Assembly: GCF_021462405.1 (NCBI RefSeq)
Contig: NZ_JAKEDU010000003.1
Location: 217,747-281,746, forward strand
DNA length: 64,000 bases
DNA from: Thermus tengchongensis
GTDB lineage: Bacteria > Deinococcota > Deinococci > Deinococcales > Thermaceae
Direction of reading: 5' to 3'
Shown here: piece by piece, positions 46,596 to 54,966 of the stretch
How positions within the stretch are numbered: position 1 is the first letter of the stretch
Layout of the letters: each line of letters starts with the position of its first letter
Made by a program: the position numbers and the translations under genes
The notes under the pieces: model-generated
What the model saw: the letters and a program-made list of their open reading frames with translations, nothing else
Database searches by the model: none
What the model was told of the DNA's origin: nothing

Positions 46596-47429
46596 TTACC
46601 AAGCAGTCGTGGCCAGGGTGTAGGTGAGGTTCGCGGTGCTCTTGCCCCAGAGGTCGCTGTTGACCTTGACGGCCACCACCACCAGGTCATCCAGCCAGCT
46701 CTTGTAGCCGCACCGCTCGGGGTTGTTGCCGGAGCGGGTTCCCGTGGGGCCGGCCTGCAGGTTGCGGGGGACCAGCTCCAAGGTGGCCCCGTTGGGGAGC
46801 TCGTAGAGGCCCGTGGCCGCGCCGAAGGTGTCGCAGGGGTTGTCCTGGATGTAGAGGTGTTGGATCCCTTGAGCGCCCTGAGGGTCGTTGCGGTTTACGG
46901 TTAGGTGCCACTGTTTGCCGTTGGAAAACTTCTGCAGGATGAAGCTGCGGTAGCAGACGAAGTGGTTCTTGCTTCCGGGCACCAGTTCCCCGTCCTTATC
47001 CAGCTTGATGGGCGGGTAGGCGGTCACCGCCCCGCCACCGTTGATGGTGATGTTGGGCCACTGGGCCACGCCGTAGCTGGTGCCCAAGGGCAGGGTCTGC
47101 ACCTGGTTGTAGAAGTTGTTCCCCAGCTGGGTCTTCACGTCCTGGTCCGTGAGGCCGTAGACGCAGACCATCTGCCCCCCGAAGTCGGGGGTGGAGTTGG
47201 GCCAGCTGGCCCCGTCCAGCCCCGTGAGGTCGAAGGTCAGGGTGGTGACGTCCAGGTGCAACGCCGTAGCCTTGGGGAGGATGAGCTCGATGGTCTGGTT
47301 CACGGCAGCCGAGTCAGCGCCTTTGGCGTAGGTGTCGGGGCCGTTGCCCTTGGTGGGGGCCACCGTGGGGGCCTGGGCCAGGGCCAGGGGAGCTAAAACC
47401 AGTACTGCTGCCAAAATGCCTTTGCGCAT
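46596..47429 (-). CDS. Secreted structural protein, candidate major subunit
   Basis: 277 residues with signal peptide (MRKGILAAVLVLAPLALAQA). The mature part is beta-rich with four Cys (MVCVYGL, HFVCYRSF, NPCDTFG, ERCGYKS), probably two disulfides, and ends in a strand STANLTYTLATTAW. LHLDVTTLTFDLTGLDG resembles the strand arrangement in the 162-residue subunit (IAFDLQDYPP). No family recognised. As first gene after a SARP-type promoter and before an attenuating hairpin, it is the best candidate for the major subunit. GGAGGGAAAT precedes the ATG. Confidence 0.6.
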   Translation of the reverse strand: MRKGILAAVLVLAPLALAQAPTVAPTKGNGPDTYAKGADSAAVNQTIELILPKATALHLDVTTLTFDLTGLDGASWPNSTPDFGGQMVCVYGLTDQDVKTQLGNNFYNQVQTLPLGTSYGVAQWPNITINGGGAVTAYPPIKLDKDGELVPGSKNHFVCYRSFILQKFSNGKQWHLTVNRNDPQGAQGIQHLYIQDNPCDTFGAATGLYELPNGATLELVPRNLQAGPTGTRSGNNPERCGYKSWLDDLVVVAVKVNSDLWGKSTANLTYTLATTAW

Positions 47430-47479
47430 ATTTCCCTCCGAATCTGCCCCTCGAGGTGGTGGCCTCTCAGGACGCCCTC

Positions 47480-47512
47480 ACCCTAAGGGAAGGGCGTTAC
47501 GGGGGCGTTACG
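47480..47512 (-). promoter_or_regulatory. SARP-type operator and promoter of the surface-structure operon
   Basis: On the minus strand: heptamer GTAACGC (47511-47505), 4 bp CCCC, heptamer GTAACGC (47500-47494), 8 bp, then -10 TAGGGT (47485-47480). Direct heptamers with 11-bp period ending 8 bp before the -10 are the published layout of SARP activator sites. The start should be near 47473, about 43 nt before the first ATG. The adjoining divergent gene encodes a SARP-type protein. Confidence 0.75.
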
Positions 47513-47556
47513 AGGAGGAGGCCCGTGGCCCAAGGAACCTCTGGGTTCGTGGTAGG

Positions 47557-49302
47557 ATGAAGGGCAAGGAAGGTAACGCTTTGAAACGTCCCCTTAACGA
47601 TCCGGTTTATGCCCTGCCCCTTTTCGGCCGGGCCCGGGTGGTTTTCCAGGGTGAGGAGCTGCGGGTTTCCCGCAAGGGGCTGGCCCTGCTTTACTACCTG
47701 GCCCTCGAGGGGCCCACCTCGAGGGCCCGCCTGGCCGACCTCCTCTACGGCCATGGCTCGGCCCTGCAAAACCTGCGGGTGGAACTTCACCGCCTGAGCC
47801 GGGCTTTGGGGCGAGAGGTGTTCCCCAAGGGGCAGGATCCCTTGAGCTTGCCTTCCTGGCTGAAGCTGGAGACCTTGGGGCACGGGGAGGTTCTGGAGGG
47901 CTTGGAGGAGGTGGAGGGCTTGTGGGAGTGGGTGCAGGAGGTGCGCACCCGCTCTGAGGCCTTTCCTGGCCTTCCCTGCCGCCAGGAACTCTTGCGGGAG
48001 CTTTCCTCTTTGCACCCCCCATTTCTTTTGGTGTTAAGGGTGCGGCTTGGAGCGGGCCAGCGCCAGCTGGCCCAGGAGCTGGCCCGGGTTCTGGGCCTGG
48101 CCTTCCACCAGAGCCTGCGCCCAGAGGGTTTGGTCTACCTGGAGTTCCCCTATCCCCAGGTGCCCTTGCGGGAGCTTCTGCGCTCCAAAGCCTTTTTGGT
48201 CCTGAGCCTGGACCCAGGGGAGGAGCCTCGCTTCTTCCTGGAGCTACGCGCCAACTATCCTCCAGAGCGCATGCGGGTGCTGGAGCTATCCCCGTTACCA
48301 TGGTACGAGGCCAGGCAGGGGCTTTTGGCTGGGTATGGTTTCCAGCAAGCTGCCAGGGCCTACTTCCTGGCGGGAGGCCAGCCTGAATGGATCCCCGAGT
48401 GGCTGGCTTCGGCTGGTTGCCCTCAGCGCCTCCTGGCCCAGCTTCGCCTACAAGCCCGTTGGCTTAGCGAACCCGCCCGCGTGGCCTTGGAGCGGCTTTC
48501 CGTGGCCTTGGGGCCCATTCCTGAGCAGGCCCTGGACGCCCTGGGGGCTCTGCCCTACCTGGAGGAGCTGGAGCGCAAGGGATGGCTGGTTTACGGGGAA
48601 GGCTACCGCTTTGCCAAGGAGGCGGAGCGCCGCCTTTTTTCTTATACCCTGCCCCCGGGCCGAAGGCGCGAGCTTCACGAGCGGGCGGCTACCGCCTTAG
48701 CTCTTGCGGGCCGCAACCAGGAGGAGGCCCTGCACCGGAAGGCCTTGGGGGAGGGGTACCCAGGCCTCCTCGATCCTCGTCTGCGCCAGGCCCTGTTTGG
48801 AGAGGGGAGGGTTTGGGAACGAAGGGGGCTGGGGCGGGAACTGGCCTTGCTTGTGCAGGGCGGCCAAGGGGTTTTCCCCTTGGGGCAGGGGTTTGGCCTG
48901 GCTCTTTTGGAACCCACGGATAAGGCCCACCTGGACTTCGCCTCCTTGGAGGAGGAGGCGGTGTTGGAGCTGGTAGGGGAAGCTTATGCTCCCCAGGACT
49001 CCTGGGGCCTGCTTTTGGCCTTACGGGGAGCCTGGGGGGAAGGGTATATCCAGCTGGAAGGGGCTTTCGCCCACCGCATGCTCCTTCCCCCTGGCCCTTT
49101 CCGCCTGCGTTTTTCCGGTTTGGGGGTGGCGGAGTTTTCCCTGCGGGCCTACCGTCCGCGGTCGGACGAGGGCACCTCCCGTTCAGGCAAGGCTCCGGTG
49201 GACGTGTGGGTCTTAGCGGCGAAGAAGGCCCAGGAGATTCCAGAGCAGGGTGAGAAGAAGGGAAAGAACCAGGGCCGAAGTGATGGGAATGTACACCCGT
49301 AG
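47557..49302 (+). CDS. SARP/BTAD-family transcriptional regulator with large C-terminal region
   Basis: 581 residues from ATG 47557; a TTG at 47581 with GGAAGG upstream is an alternative. The N-terminal about 85 residues are an OmpR/SARP winged helix (YALPLFGRARVVFQGEELRV, ALLYYLALEGPTSRARLADL, LQNLRVELHRLSRALG). The middle (LLVLRVRLGAGQRQLAQELA onward) looks like a degenerate STAND-type ATPase with a broken P-loop (GAGQRQ lacks GKT). Winged-helix and TPR-like helices follow, then a C-terminal beta-rich domain. Probably activates the divergent operon. The last 90 nt overlap the DUF2905 gene on the other strand. Confidence 0.72.
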   Translation: MKGKEGNALKRPLNDPVYALPLFGRARVVFQGEELRVSRKGLALLYYLALEGPTSRARLADLLYGHGSALQNLRVELHRLSRALGREVFPKGQDPLSLPSWLKLETLGHGEVLEGLEEVEGLWEWVQEVRTRSEAFPGLPCRQELLRELSSLHPPFLLVLRVRLGAGQRQLAQELARVLGLAFHQSLRPEGLVYLEFPYPQVPLRELLRSKAFLVLSLDPGEEPRFFLELRANYPPERMRVLELSPLPWYEARQGLLAGYGFQQAARAYFLAGGQPEWIPEWLASAGCPQRLLAQLRLQARWLSEPARVALERLSVALGPIPEQALDALGALPYLEELERKGWLVYGEGYRFAKEAERRLFSYTLPPGRRRELHERAATALALAGRNQEEALHRKALGEGYPGLLDPRLRQALFGEGRVWERRGLGRELALLVQGGQGVFPLGQGFGLALLEPTDKAHLDFASLEEEAVLELVGEAYAPQDSWGLLLALRGAWGEGYIQLEGAFAHRMLLPPGPFRLRFSGLGVAEFSLRAYRPRSDEGTSRSGKAPVDVWVLAAKKAQEIPEQGEKKGKNQGRSDGNVHP

Positions 49303-49434
49303 GCCTTCCCGCTCGATTCGGATGTCCCCCGGCAGGTGGCCGAACCAGGAAAAGACCTTGGGGAAATAGAGGAGCACGAGACCCAGAAGGACCAGTAAAA
49401 CTCCGAGAAAAAGCAGAGCCTTACCCACCTCCAT
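49213..49434 (-). CDS. DUF2905 small membrane protein
   Basis: 73 residues from the ATG complementary to 49432-49434 (MEVGKALLFLG). Two membrane helices flank the family motif FSWFGHLPGDIRIEREG, and the end is IPITSALVLSLLLTLLWN. Function unknown. It overlaps the end of the glucokinase gene by 14 nt upstream, and its final 90 nt run antisense to the end of the SARP gene. Confidence 0.88.
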   Translation of the reverse strand: MEVGKALLFLGVLLVLLGLVLLYFPKVFSWFGHLPGDIRIEREGLRVYIPITSALVLSLLLTLLWNLLGLLRR

Positions 49435-50329
49435 CCCGAACCTCCAGATAGGCGGTGAGGGCGGCACCCAAGAGCCCAGCCTCCCCTCCCAGAAGGGCCC
49501 GGCGCAAGGGGGGTATCTCCCAGCCCGAGAGGTAATGGCGATAGGCTTCCTCCAAGGCCTCCCAGTACGCCTGAGGGGCGTTCAGGGCCAGGCCCCCGCC
49601 CACCACCACCGCCCCGGGATCGAAGGCCTTGACCAAGCTGGCCAGGCCCATGCCCACGTAGCGGGCCGCTTGGAGGAGGATGCGCTCCGCCTTGGCCTCG
49701 CCTTCTTGGAAAAGCTGGAAGAGCTCCTTGGTATCCACCTTGCGGTGGTAGGCGTAGGAGGCCTCCCGCTCCAGGGCCCGGCCCGCGGCCAGGGCCTCGA
49801 GGCACCCCTCCAGCCCGCAGCCGCACACCGGCCCCCCGGGGAGCAGGGTGATGTGGCCTAGCTCCCCTCCCTGCCCCCTCTCTCCCCTTAGGACCCTCCC
49901 CCCCAGGACCACCCCGCCCCCGATCCCGGTGGAAACCGTGAGGAAGAGGGAGCTTGTCTCCCCCTTGGCCGCTCCCAGGTGGTGTTCGGCCAAGGCGGCG
50001 GCGTTGGCGTCGTTTTCCAGGTACACGGGCCTTTTGGTGGCCTCCTCCAGAAGGCGGCGGATGGGAAAGTTCACGAGACCCCGGATGTTGGGGGTGAAGC
50101 GGATCACCCCCTCCTTGAAGTCCAAGGGACCCGGGGTGCCCAGGCCGATGGCCACGCCCTTCACCCCAGCCTCCGCCTCTGCTTTGGCCGTGGCCTCCGC
50201 CAGGGCCTGGACCACCGCCAGGCCCCCTTCCTCAGGGGTGGGGAGGACCACCCGGGAAAGAAGCCTTTCCCCGTCAAAGACCCCGGCGGCGATCTTGGTC
50301 CCCCCCAGGTCCAAGCCCACCACGGTCAT
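49421..50329 (-). CDS. glk: Glucokinase (ROK family)
   Basis: 302 residues, same length as the Thermus ROK glucokinase. Phosphate/ATP loop VVGLDLGGTKIAAGVFDG, catalytic region LENDANAAALAEHHLGAA, second phosphate loop LTVSTGIGGGVVLGG, and the zinc-binding CGCGLEGCLEALA. Its ATG overlaps the stop of the upstream 78-residue gene (ATGA). Phosphorylates glucose and possibly mannose. Confidence 0.93.
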   Translation of the reverse strand: MTVVGLDLGGTKIAAGVFDGERLLSRVVLPTPEEGGLAVVQALAEATAKAEAEAGVKGVAIGLGTPGPLDFKEGVIRFTPNIRGLVNFPIRRLLEEATKRPVYLENDANAAALAEHHLGAAKGETSSLFLTVSTGIGGGVVLGGRVLRGERGQGGELGHITLLPGGPVCGCGLEGCLEALAAGRALEREASYAYHRKVDTKELFQLFQEGEAKAERILLQAARYVGMGLASLVKAFDPGAVVVGGGLALNAPQAYWEALEEAYRHYLSGWEIPPLRRALLGGEAGLLGAALTAYLEVRDGGG

Positions 50330-50562
50330 GGGATCTCCTCCTCCAAAACCGCCTCCGCTTCTCCCCAAAAGCCCTCGGGTACCCAAAGGTTCACGTCCCC
50401 CATGTAGGTGCCCAAGGCGGCCTCGGGAAGGCCGGAAAAGGGGGTTTCCAGGATCACGGGGATGCCCCTGGCCTCGAGCCTCGCCCTCACTCCCTCGGCC
50501 ACGGGCCGGGGGGCGGTGAGGAGCCTGCGGTAGGGGGTGCCGGCGATCAAGCGGCGTTCCAT
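50326..50562 (-). CDS. Small protein, possibly DUF2007-like
   Basis: 78 residues. MERRLIAGTPYRRLLTAPRP, then a helix and GIPVILETPFSGLPEAALGT, ending in DVNLWVPEGFWGEAEAVLEE. The pattern (strand, helix with an xxLxxxGIPV step, variable loop, VxVPEExxxxAxxLLxE) resembles DUF2007 'putative signal transducing proteins'. Coupled on both sides: start lies 16 nt inside the M20 gene, stop overlaps glk. Function unknown. Confidence 0.65.
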   Translation of the reverse strand: MERRLIAGTPYRRLLTAPRPVAEGVRARLEARGIPVILETPFSGLPEAALGTYMGDVNLWVPEGFWGEAEAVLEEEIP

Positions 50563-51617
50563 AACGCCTCCACCAGGCGTACGTAGTCCTGGGCGGCCCC
50601 TTCCACCTCGGCCAGGAGGATATGCTCCCTGGAAGTGTGGGCCAAAGAGGGGTCCCCCGGGCCGTAGCCCAAGACGGGAGCCTTGGTGCCCAGATAGGGG
50701 GCGTCGGTGGTGAAGGGCCAAAGGCCCGCCCCTTCCTGGCCCAGGGCCTTAAGGGCCGCAAGGAGCAAGGGGTGGTCCTCCGGCAAGCGGTAAGGAGGCC
50801 AGAGGGCGGGGATGACGAGGCGCACCTCCCCCGAGGCCCGCTCCTCCTCGGGGATGTAGACCGAGGCATCCCCCAGGGCCTTGAGGTTATCCAAAAGGGT
50901 TTCCAGGTTGGCCTCGGGCTCGTAGCGCACGTCCAGGTACAGGCGGACCACCCCGGGGGTCTGGTTCCGGGCCCCGGGGTAGGTGTCCACCCGGGTGGGG
51001 GTGAGCTTGAGACCAGGGGGAAGGGGAAGTTCCCGTAGGGCCAGGAGGTACTCCCCCAGGGCGTAGAGGGGGTTTTCCGGGCCCGAGAGGGCGGCGTGGG
51101 TCTCCTCTCCTTCAAAGTCCGCCCAGACCTCCGCCCGGCCCCGGTGGCCCCGCATGAGCCTTCTCCCTGAGGGCTCCCCCAGGATGAAGGCCAGGGGGGA
51201 AAGTCTTTCTGCGGCATGACGGCTCCCCAGGCCCCCCACCTCCTCCTGCACCGTGGCCAGGAGGCGCACACGTCCCTTGAGGGGTCTTTGGGCAAGGGCC
51301 TCGAGGGCCAGGAGCATGGCCACCAAAGGACCTTTCATATCCACCGCCCCCCGGCCCCAGACGGCCTCCTGGGCCACGGTGCCCTGGGGGTAGGGCCAGT
51401 GGGTGGGATCCCCCACGGGCACCACGTCCAGGTGCCCGGTTAGCACCACCTCGGGTTCCTTCTCCCCCAAGAGGGCCTCCACGTTTCCCGCCTCGTCCAG
51501 GGTGGCCGTCAGGCCTATACCCTTAAGGGCCTCCAGGAGGAGGGTTGCCGCTTCCCCTTCCTGCCCGGGGAGGCTTTCCGCCTGGAGGAGGCGGGAAAGA
51601 AGCCGGATCCAGTCCAC
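50547..51617 (-). CDS. M20 family metallopeptidase (LysK/ArgE/DapE-like)
   Basis: 356 residues. Di-zinc site in order: GHLDVVPVGD, GRGAVDMKGPLVAM, TVQEEVGGLGSRHAAE (catalytic Glu), GEPSG and HTSREHI. The dimerisation (lid) domain carries GHRGRAEVWADFEGEETHAA. In Thermus, lysine is made by the LysW-AAA route, and its last enzyme LysK is an M20 protein, so that is one candidate function. No other lys genes are near. Confidence 0.85.
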   Translation of the reverse strand: MDWIRLLSRLLQAESLPGQEGEAATLLLEALKGIGLTATLDEAGNVEALLGEKEPEVVLTGHLDVVPVGDPTHWPYPQGTVAQEAVWGRGAVDMKGPLVAMLLALEALAQRPLKGRVRLLATVQEEVGGLGSRHAAERLSPLAFILGEPSGRRLMRGHRGRAEVWADFEGEETHAALSGPENPLYALGEYLLALRELPLPPGLKLTPTRVDTYPGARNQTPGVVRLYLDVRYEPEANLETLLDNLKALGDASVYIPEEERASGEVRLVIPALWPPYRLPEDHPLLLAALKALGQEGAGLWPFTTDAPYLGTKAPVLGYGPGDPSLAHTSREHILLAEVEGAAQDYVRLVEALWNAA

Positions 51618-51621
51618 GACC

Positions 51622-52338
51622 CTATCCTACACCCCGGCCCAGGGCCACCGCATACAGGGCTATCCCTAAGGCCACGGAGGCGTTCAGGGACTCGGCCTCT
51701 TCCCGGATGGGGATGCGGAAGAGCTCGTCGCAGGCCTCCCGCACCAGCCGGCGCATACCTTCTCCCTCCGAGCCCACCACCAGGGCCAAGGGCCTTTGGA
51801 AGTCCAGCTCCTTGGGGGTTTTCCCCCCCCTTACATCCAGCCCGTATACCCAAAGCCCCCTTTTCTTGACCTCCTCCAGGGTCCGGGGAAGGTTTTTCAC
51901 CTTCACCACGGGAAGCTTTAAGGCGGCCCCAGCGCTGGCCTTCAGGGCCAGAGGGGAGAGGGGAGCGCTCCTGCGTTCCTCCGAAACCACCCCGTGGGCC
52001 CCCAGGGCCAGGGCGCTTCGGATCATGGCCCCGTAGTTCCTGGGGTCGGTAATGCCGTCCAGGAAGACCAGAAGGGGGAGCTCCTTGCGGGCTTCCGCCA
52101 GAAAGAAGGCTTCCTCCAAGGGAGCGTAGCAGGGCTCCTCCACCTCCGCCGCCAGGCCCTGGTGGTGGGTGGTGCGGAGGAGGGTGTCCAGCTCGATCCG
52201 GGGCACCAGGGTGTACTCTGCCCCGAGCCTCTCCAGCTCCCTTAAAAGCCAGGCTTCCACCCCCCGGGCCACCAGGACGCGCCGCACCCGGCCCTCCTTC
52301 AGGGCCTCGAGGACCGGGTTCCTTCCGTAGATCCACAT
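51622..52338 (-). CDS. rlmB: 23S rRNA 2'-O-methyltransferase, RlmB/TrmH type (SPOUT)
   Basis: 238 residues. MWIYGRNPVLEALKEGRVRR is the RlmB substrate-binding N-domain. The SPOUT knot has FLDGITDPRNYGAMIRSALA, LALVVGSEGEGMRRLV and IPIREEAESLNASVALGIA, the three TrmH-family motifs. Methylates G2251 in 23S rRNA in E. coli; here by similarity. It sits 4 nt upstream of the M20 gene and is probably the first gene of this minus-strand run. Confidence 0.92.
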   Translation of the reverse strand: MWIYGRNPVLEALKEGRVRRVLVARGVEAWLLRELERLGAEYTLVPRIELDTLLRTTHHQGLAAEVEEPCYAPLEEAFFLAEARKELPLLVFLDGITDPRNYGAMIRSALALGAHGVVSEERRSAPLSPLALKASAGAALKLPVVKVKNLPRTLEEVKKRGLWVYGLDVRGGKTPKELDFQRPLALVVGSEGEGMRRLVREACDELFRIPIREEAESLNASVALGIALYAVALGRGVG

Positions 52339-52384
52339 GGCCTGAGTTTACGACGGGGTATCATGAAGGCGAAGGAGGCGAACC

Positions 52385-52819
52385 ATGTACAAAACCATCC
52401 TGATGCCCACGGACGGTAGCCCCTGTAGCCTGCAGGCCCTGGAGCACGGCCTTTCCCTGGCCAAAGCCTTGGGGGCCAAGGTCCACTTCCTCTACGTGCT
52501 GGAGAACCCCGCCCAGGCCATCTGGATCGCCCCGGAGAGCGTCCCTTATGGCCTTGAGCTCCTGGAGGATCTGAAGAAGGCGGGGGAGGAGGCCATCGCC
52601 AAGGCCTTGAGCCTGGCCCAGGAAAAGGGGGTGGAGGCCACGGGGGAGGTGAAGGAGGGGGTGCCCGTGCCCACCATCGTGGAGGCGGCCAAGGGATTCG
52701 ACCTCCTGGTCATGGGCACCCACGGGCGCACCGGGCTGGACAAGCTCCTCCTGGGCTCGGTGACCGAGGGGGTTTTGCACCGAGTGGGGATACCCGTTTT
52801 GGTGGTGCGGTGCCGTTAA
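52385..52819 (+). CDS. Universal stress protein (UspA family)
   Basis: 144 residues. Starts MYKTILMPTDGSPCSLQALE and has the ATP-binding loop MGTHGRTGLDKLLLGSVTEG followed by IPVLVVR. The Gly-2x-Gly-9x-Gly-Ser/Thr pattern points to an ATP-binding Usp. Good ribosome site AAGGAGG before the ATG. Divergent from rlmB. Confidence 0.93.
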   Translation: MYKTILMPTDGSPCSLQALEHGLSLAKALGAKVHFLYVLENPAQAIWIAPESVPYGLELLEDLKKAGEEAIAKALSLAQEKGVEATGEVKEGVPVPTIVEAAKGFDLLVMGTHGRTGLDKLLLGSVTEGVLHRVGIPVLVVRCR

Positions 52820-52860
52820 CCCCATTTCCCCGCCAGTAAGGGGGAGCCCTGGCTGTAGCG

Positions 52861-53376
52861 ATGCGGCTGATTAGCGCCTTCGTTTCCTCGAGGGTGGCCC
52901 CCAGCGACCCCTGGTACGCCCGCTTGGTCCGCTACGGGGAGGTGATGGCCGAGGAAGGCTTTGGCCTGGCCTGTGGGGGCTACCAGGGGGGGATGGAGGC
53001 TTTGGCCAAGGGCGTGAAGGCCAGGGGAGGGGTGGTGGTGGGGGTGACGGCCCCTGCCCTCTTCCCTGAGCGGAAGGGCCCGAGCCCCTACGTGGACGTG
53101 GAGCTCCCTGCCGCCAGCCTCCCTGAGCGCATCGGCCGCCTTTTGGACCTGGGGGCGGGGTACCTGGCCTTGCCGGGTGGGGTGGGCACCTTGGCCGAGC
53201 TCACCCTGGCCTGGAACCTCCTCTATCTGCGGCGGGGCCTGGGGCGGCCCTTGGCGGTGGACCCTTACTGGCTTGCCCTCCTCAAGGCCCACGGGGAGAT
53301 CGCCCCGGAGGACCTGGCCCTTTTGCAGGTGGTGGCGGACGAGGAAGACCTGCGGCGCTTTTTGCGGAGCCTATGA
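52861..53376 (+). CDS. LOG-family protein (lysine-decarboxylase-like fold)
   Basis: 171 residues. [14 protein letters not shown] and the hallmark [17 protein letters not shown] (PGGxGTxxE) define the LOG/TIGR00725 family. Some relatives release cytokinin-type bases from nucleoside monophosphates, acting as nucleotide 5'-monophosphate phosphoribohydrolases. The true substrate here is unknown. It overlaps the VOC-like gene by 4 nt. Confidence 0.88.
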   Translation: MRLISAFVSSRVAPSDPWYARLVRYGEVMAEEGFGLACGGYQGGMEALAKGVKARGGVVVGVTAPALFPERKGPSPYVDVELPAASLPERIGRLLDLGAGYLALPGGVGTLAELTLAWNLLYLRRGLGRPLAVDPYWLALLKAHGEIAPEDLALLQVVADEEDLRRFLRSL

Positions 53377-53756
53377 GCGAAACCCTTGTGGTGTACGTGC
53401 CGGATCTGGGCCAGGGGGTGAGCTTCTACCAGGCCTTGGGGCTGGCCCTGGAGGAGCTCATCCCGGAAAGGGAGGCCCTTCTGGCTCCCCTCGAGGGGCC
53501 CCTTCTCCTCTTGCGCCCTGGAAGCGGGGGAGTGGAGCAGGGGCCCAACCGCCCTCGGCCCGAGGGGCGGGGCTTTGCCCGGCTCGGGGTGGAGGAAGGC
53601 CGCCTGGTCTTCTTCGTGGAGAACCTGGGTCACGAAAAGCTTCGCCTTGCCAAGTACGGCCTTCCCTTCCGCGAGACGGGGGAGCACCTCCTCCTCTTTG
53701 ACCCAGGGGAGAACCCGGTCTTGGTGCGGGAGCTTCCCCCAGAGAAACCTTCCTGA
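53373..53756 (+). CDS. VOC/glyoxalase-fold protein
   Basis: 127 residues: [20 protein letters not shown] is the typical VOC opening (strand, helix FYxxxLG), followed by a second babb unit ([34 protein letters not shown]). The metal-binding His/Glu set of glyoxalase I is incomplete, so function is open. Overlaps the LOG gene (ATGA). Confidence 0.75.
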   Translation: MSETLVVYVPDLGQGVSFYQALGLALEELIPEREALLAPLEGPLLLLRPGSGGVEQGPNRPRPEGRGFARLGVEEGRLVFFVENLGHEKLRLAKYGLPFRETGEHLLLFDPGENPVLVRELPPEKPS

Positions 53757-53768
53757 TCGAGGGGATAC

Positions 53769-54518
53769 ATGAAGCTTTGGCTTTTGGACCTGGACGATAC
53801 CCTTCTTGTGGACCACCGGGTGGGCGAAGAGGTCTTAGGCCGCCTGGGGCAGGAAGCAGGGGTGGAGGGTCTATTCCAGGTGGTGAGGCAAAAAGCAGAG
53901 GAGTTCTTCCGACAGGCTCCCTTCTACCCCTGGGCCGAGCGCATTGGCCACTCGGCCCTGGAGGCCCTTTGGGCCCGCTACTCCACCCCGGGGCTGGAAA
54001 CCCTGGCGGAGTGGGCCTGGCCCTTTCGGGAAAGGGTTTTTCGGGAAGCCCTTGGGGAGCTGGGCGGTCCTGTGGAGCGGGCAAGAGAGCTGGCGGAGGC
54101 CTTTTTCCGGGAGAGGCGCCGCTACCCCCTTTTCCCCGAGGTGCCAGAATTTCTGGAGAACCTTCGGGTCAGGGGAGGTATCCTGGTCCTCCTCACCAAC
54201 GGGGTTCCTGACCTGCAACGGGAAAAGCTCTTTGGGGCCGGCCTGGGAGGGGCTTTCCCCCTCACCCTCATCTCCGGGGAGGTGGGCCTGGGCAAGCCGG
54301 ACCCCCGGCTCTTCCGCATGGCCCTCTGCGCCTTCGGCGTGGGCCCGGAGGAGGCGGTGATGGTGGGGGATAACCCGGAGCGGGATATCCAGGGGGCCCT
54401 TTTGGCGGGGGTGAAGGCGGTATGGGTGGACCGGGGCCACCGCCCCAAGGACCCCCGCTACCCCGCCCACTTGGAGGTGCGGGACCTGCGGGAGGCCCTG
54501 GCCCTCCTGGGGGGGTAG
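53769..54518 (+). CDS. HAD-superfamily hydrolase
   Basis: 249 residues. Motif I LLDLDDTLLVD (nucleophile and acid/base Asp), motif II ILVLLTNG, motif III Lys in GLGKPDPRLF, motif IV MVGDNPERDIQGA. A helical cap of about 90 residues lies between motifs I and II, so it is a subfamily I (YjjG/phosphoglycolate-type) phosphatase. Follows the VOC gene by 12 nt. Confidence 0.92.
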   Translation: MKLWLLDLDDTLLVDHRVGEEVLGRLGQEAGVEGLFQVVRQKAEEFFRQAPFYPWAERIGHSALEALWARYSTPGLETLAEWAWPFRERVFREALGELGGPVERARELAEAFFRERRRYPLFPEVPEFLENLRVRGGILVLLTNGVPDLQREKLFGAGLGGAFPLTLISGEVGLGKPDPRLFRMALCAFGVGPEEAVMVGDNPERDIQGALLAGVKAVWVDRGHRPKDPRYPAHLEVRDLREALALLGG

Positions 54519-54576
54519 GCCCCCTTTGGTGAGCCTGTTTCCTATCCGCCTCGCCCGTTGGGGTAGGCTTGGGGCG

Positions 54577-54966
54577 ATGCACGAGGTTCTCCTGGTCCTC
54601 CACAACCTGCTCCGCTGGTTCGTCCTGGCCTTCGGCCTCTGGGCCCTCCTGCGCCCGGAGGCCCGGCCCGGGGCCTTCTTCGCCCACACCCTCACCCTGC
54701 AGGTGGTCCTAGGGGTGGTCTTGGCCTTCGCCAGCCCCCTGGTCCAGGGGGCCCTCCTGGCCCTGGACGAGGTGATGCGGGCCGGCGGGGAGCCCCGCTA
54801 CTTCGTGGCGGAACACTGGGTGGGGGGGCTCATCGCCCTCGGCCTGGCCCACGCCGGGCTGGCCCAGGCCCGCAAGGGAGGGCGCTGGGCCCGGCCCCTC
54901 TTCGCCCTGGCCCTTCTCCTCGTCCTCCTTTCCATCCCCTGGTTCCGGCCCCTTCTTAGGTTTTAG
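54577..54966 (+). CDS. Small integral membrane protein, unknown
   Basis: 129 residues from ATG 54577, 8 or so nt after TAGGCT. Four membrane helices (MHEVLLVLHNLLRWFVLAFG; FFAHTLTLQVVLGVVLAFA; VGGLIALGLAHAGLAQA; LFALALLLVLLSIPWF). His residues lie in helices 1, 2 and 3, which could suggest haem or metal binding, but no family was recognised. Its end shares TTAG with the convergent gene. Confidence 0.7.
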   Translation: MHEVLLVLHNLLRWFVLAFGLWALLRPEARPGAFFAHTLTLQVVLGVVLAFASPLVQGALLALDEVMRAGGEPRYFVAEHWVGGLIALGLAHAGLAQARKGGRWARPLFALALLLVLLSIPWFRPLLRF

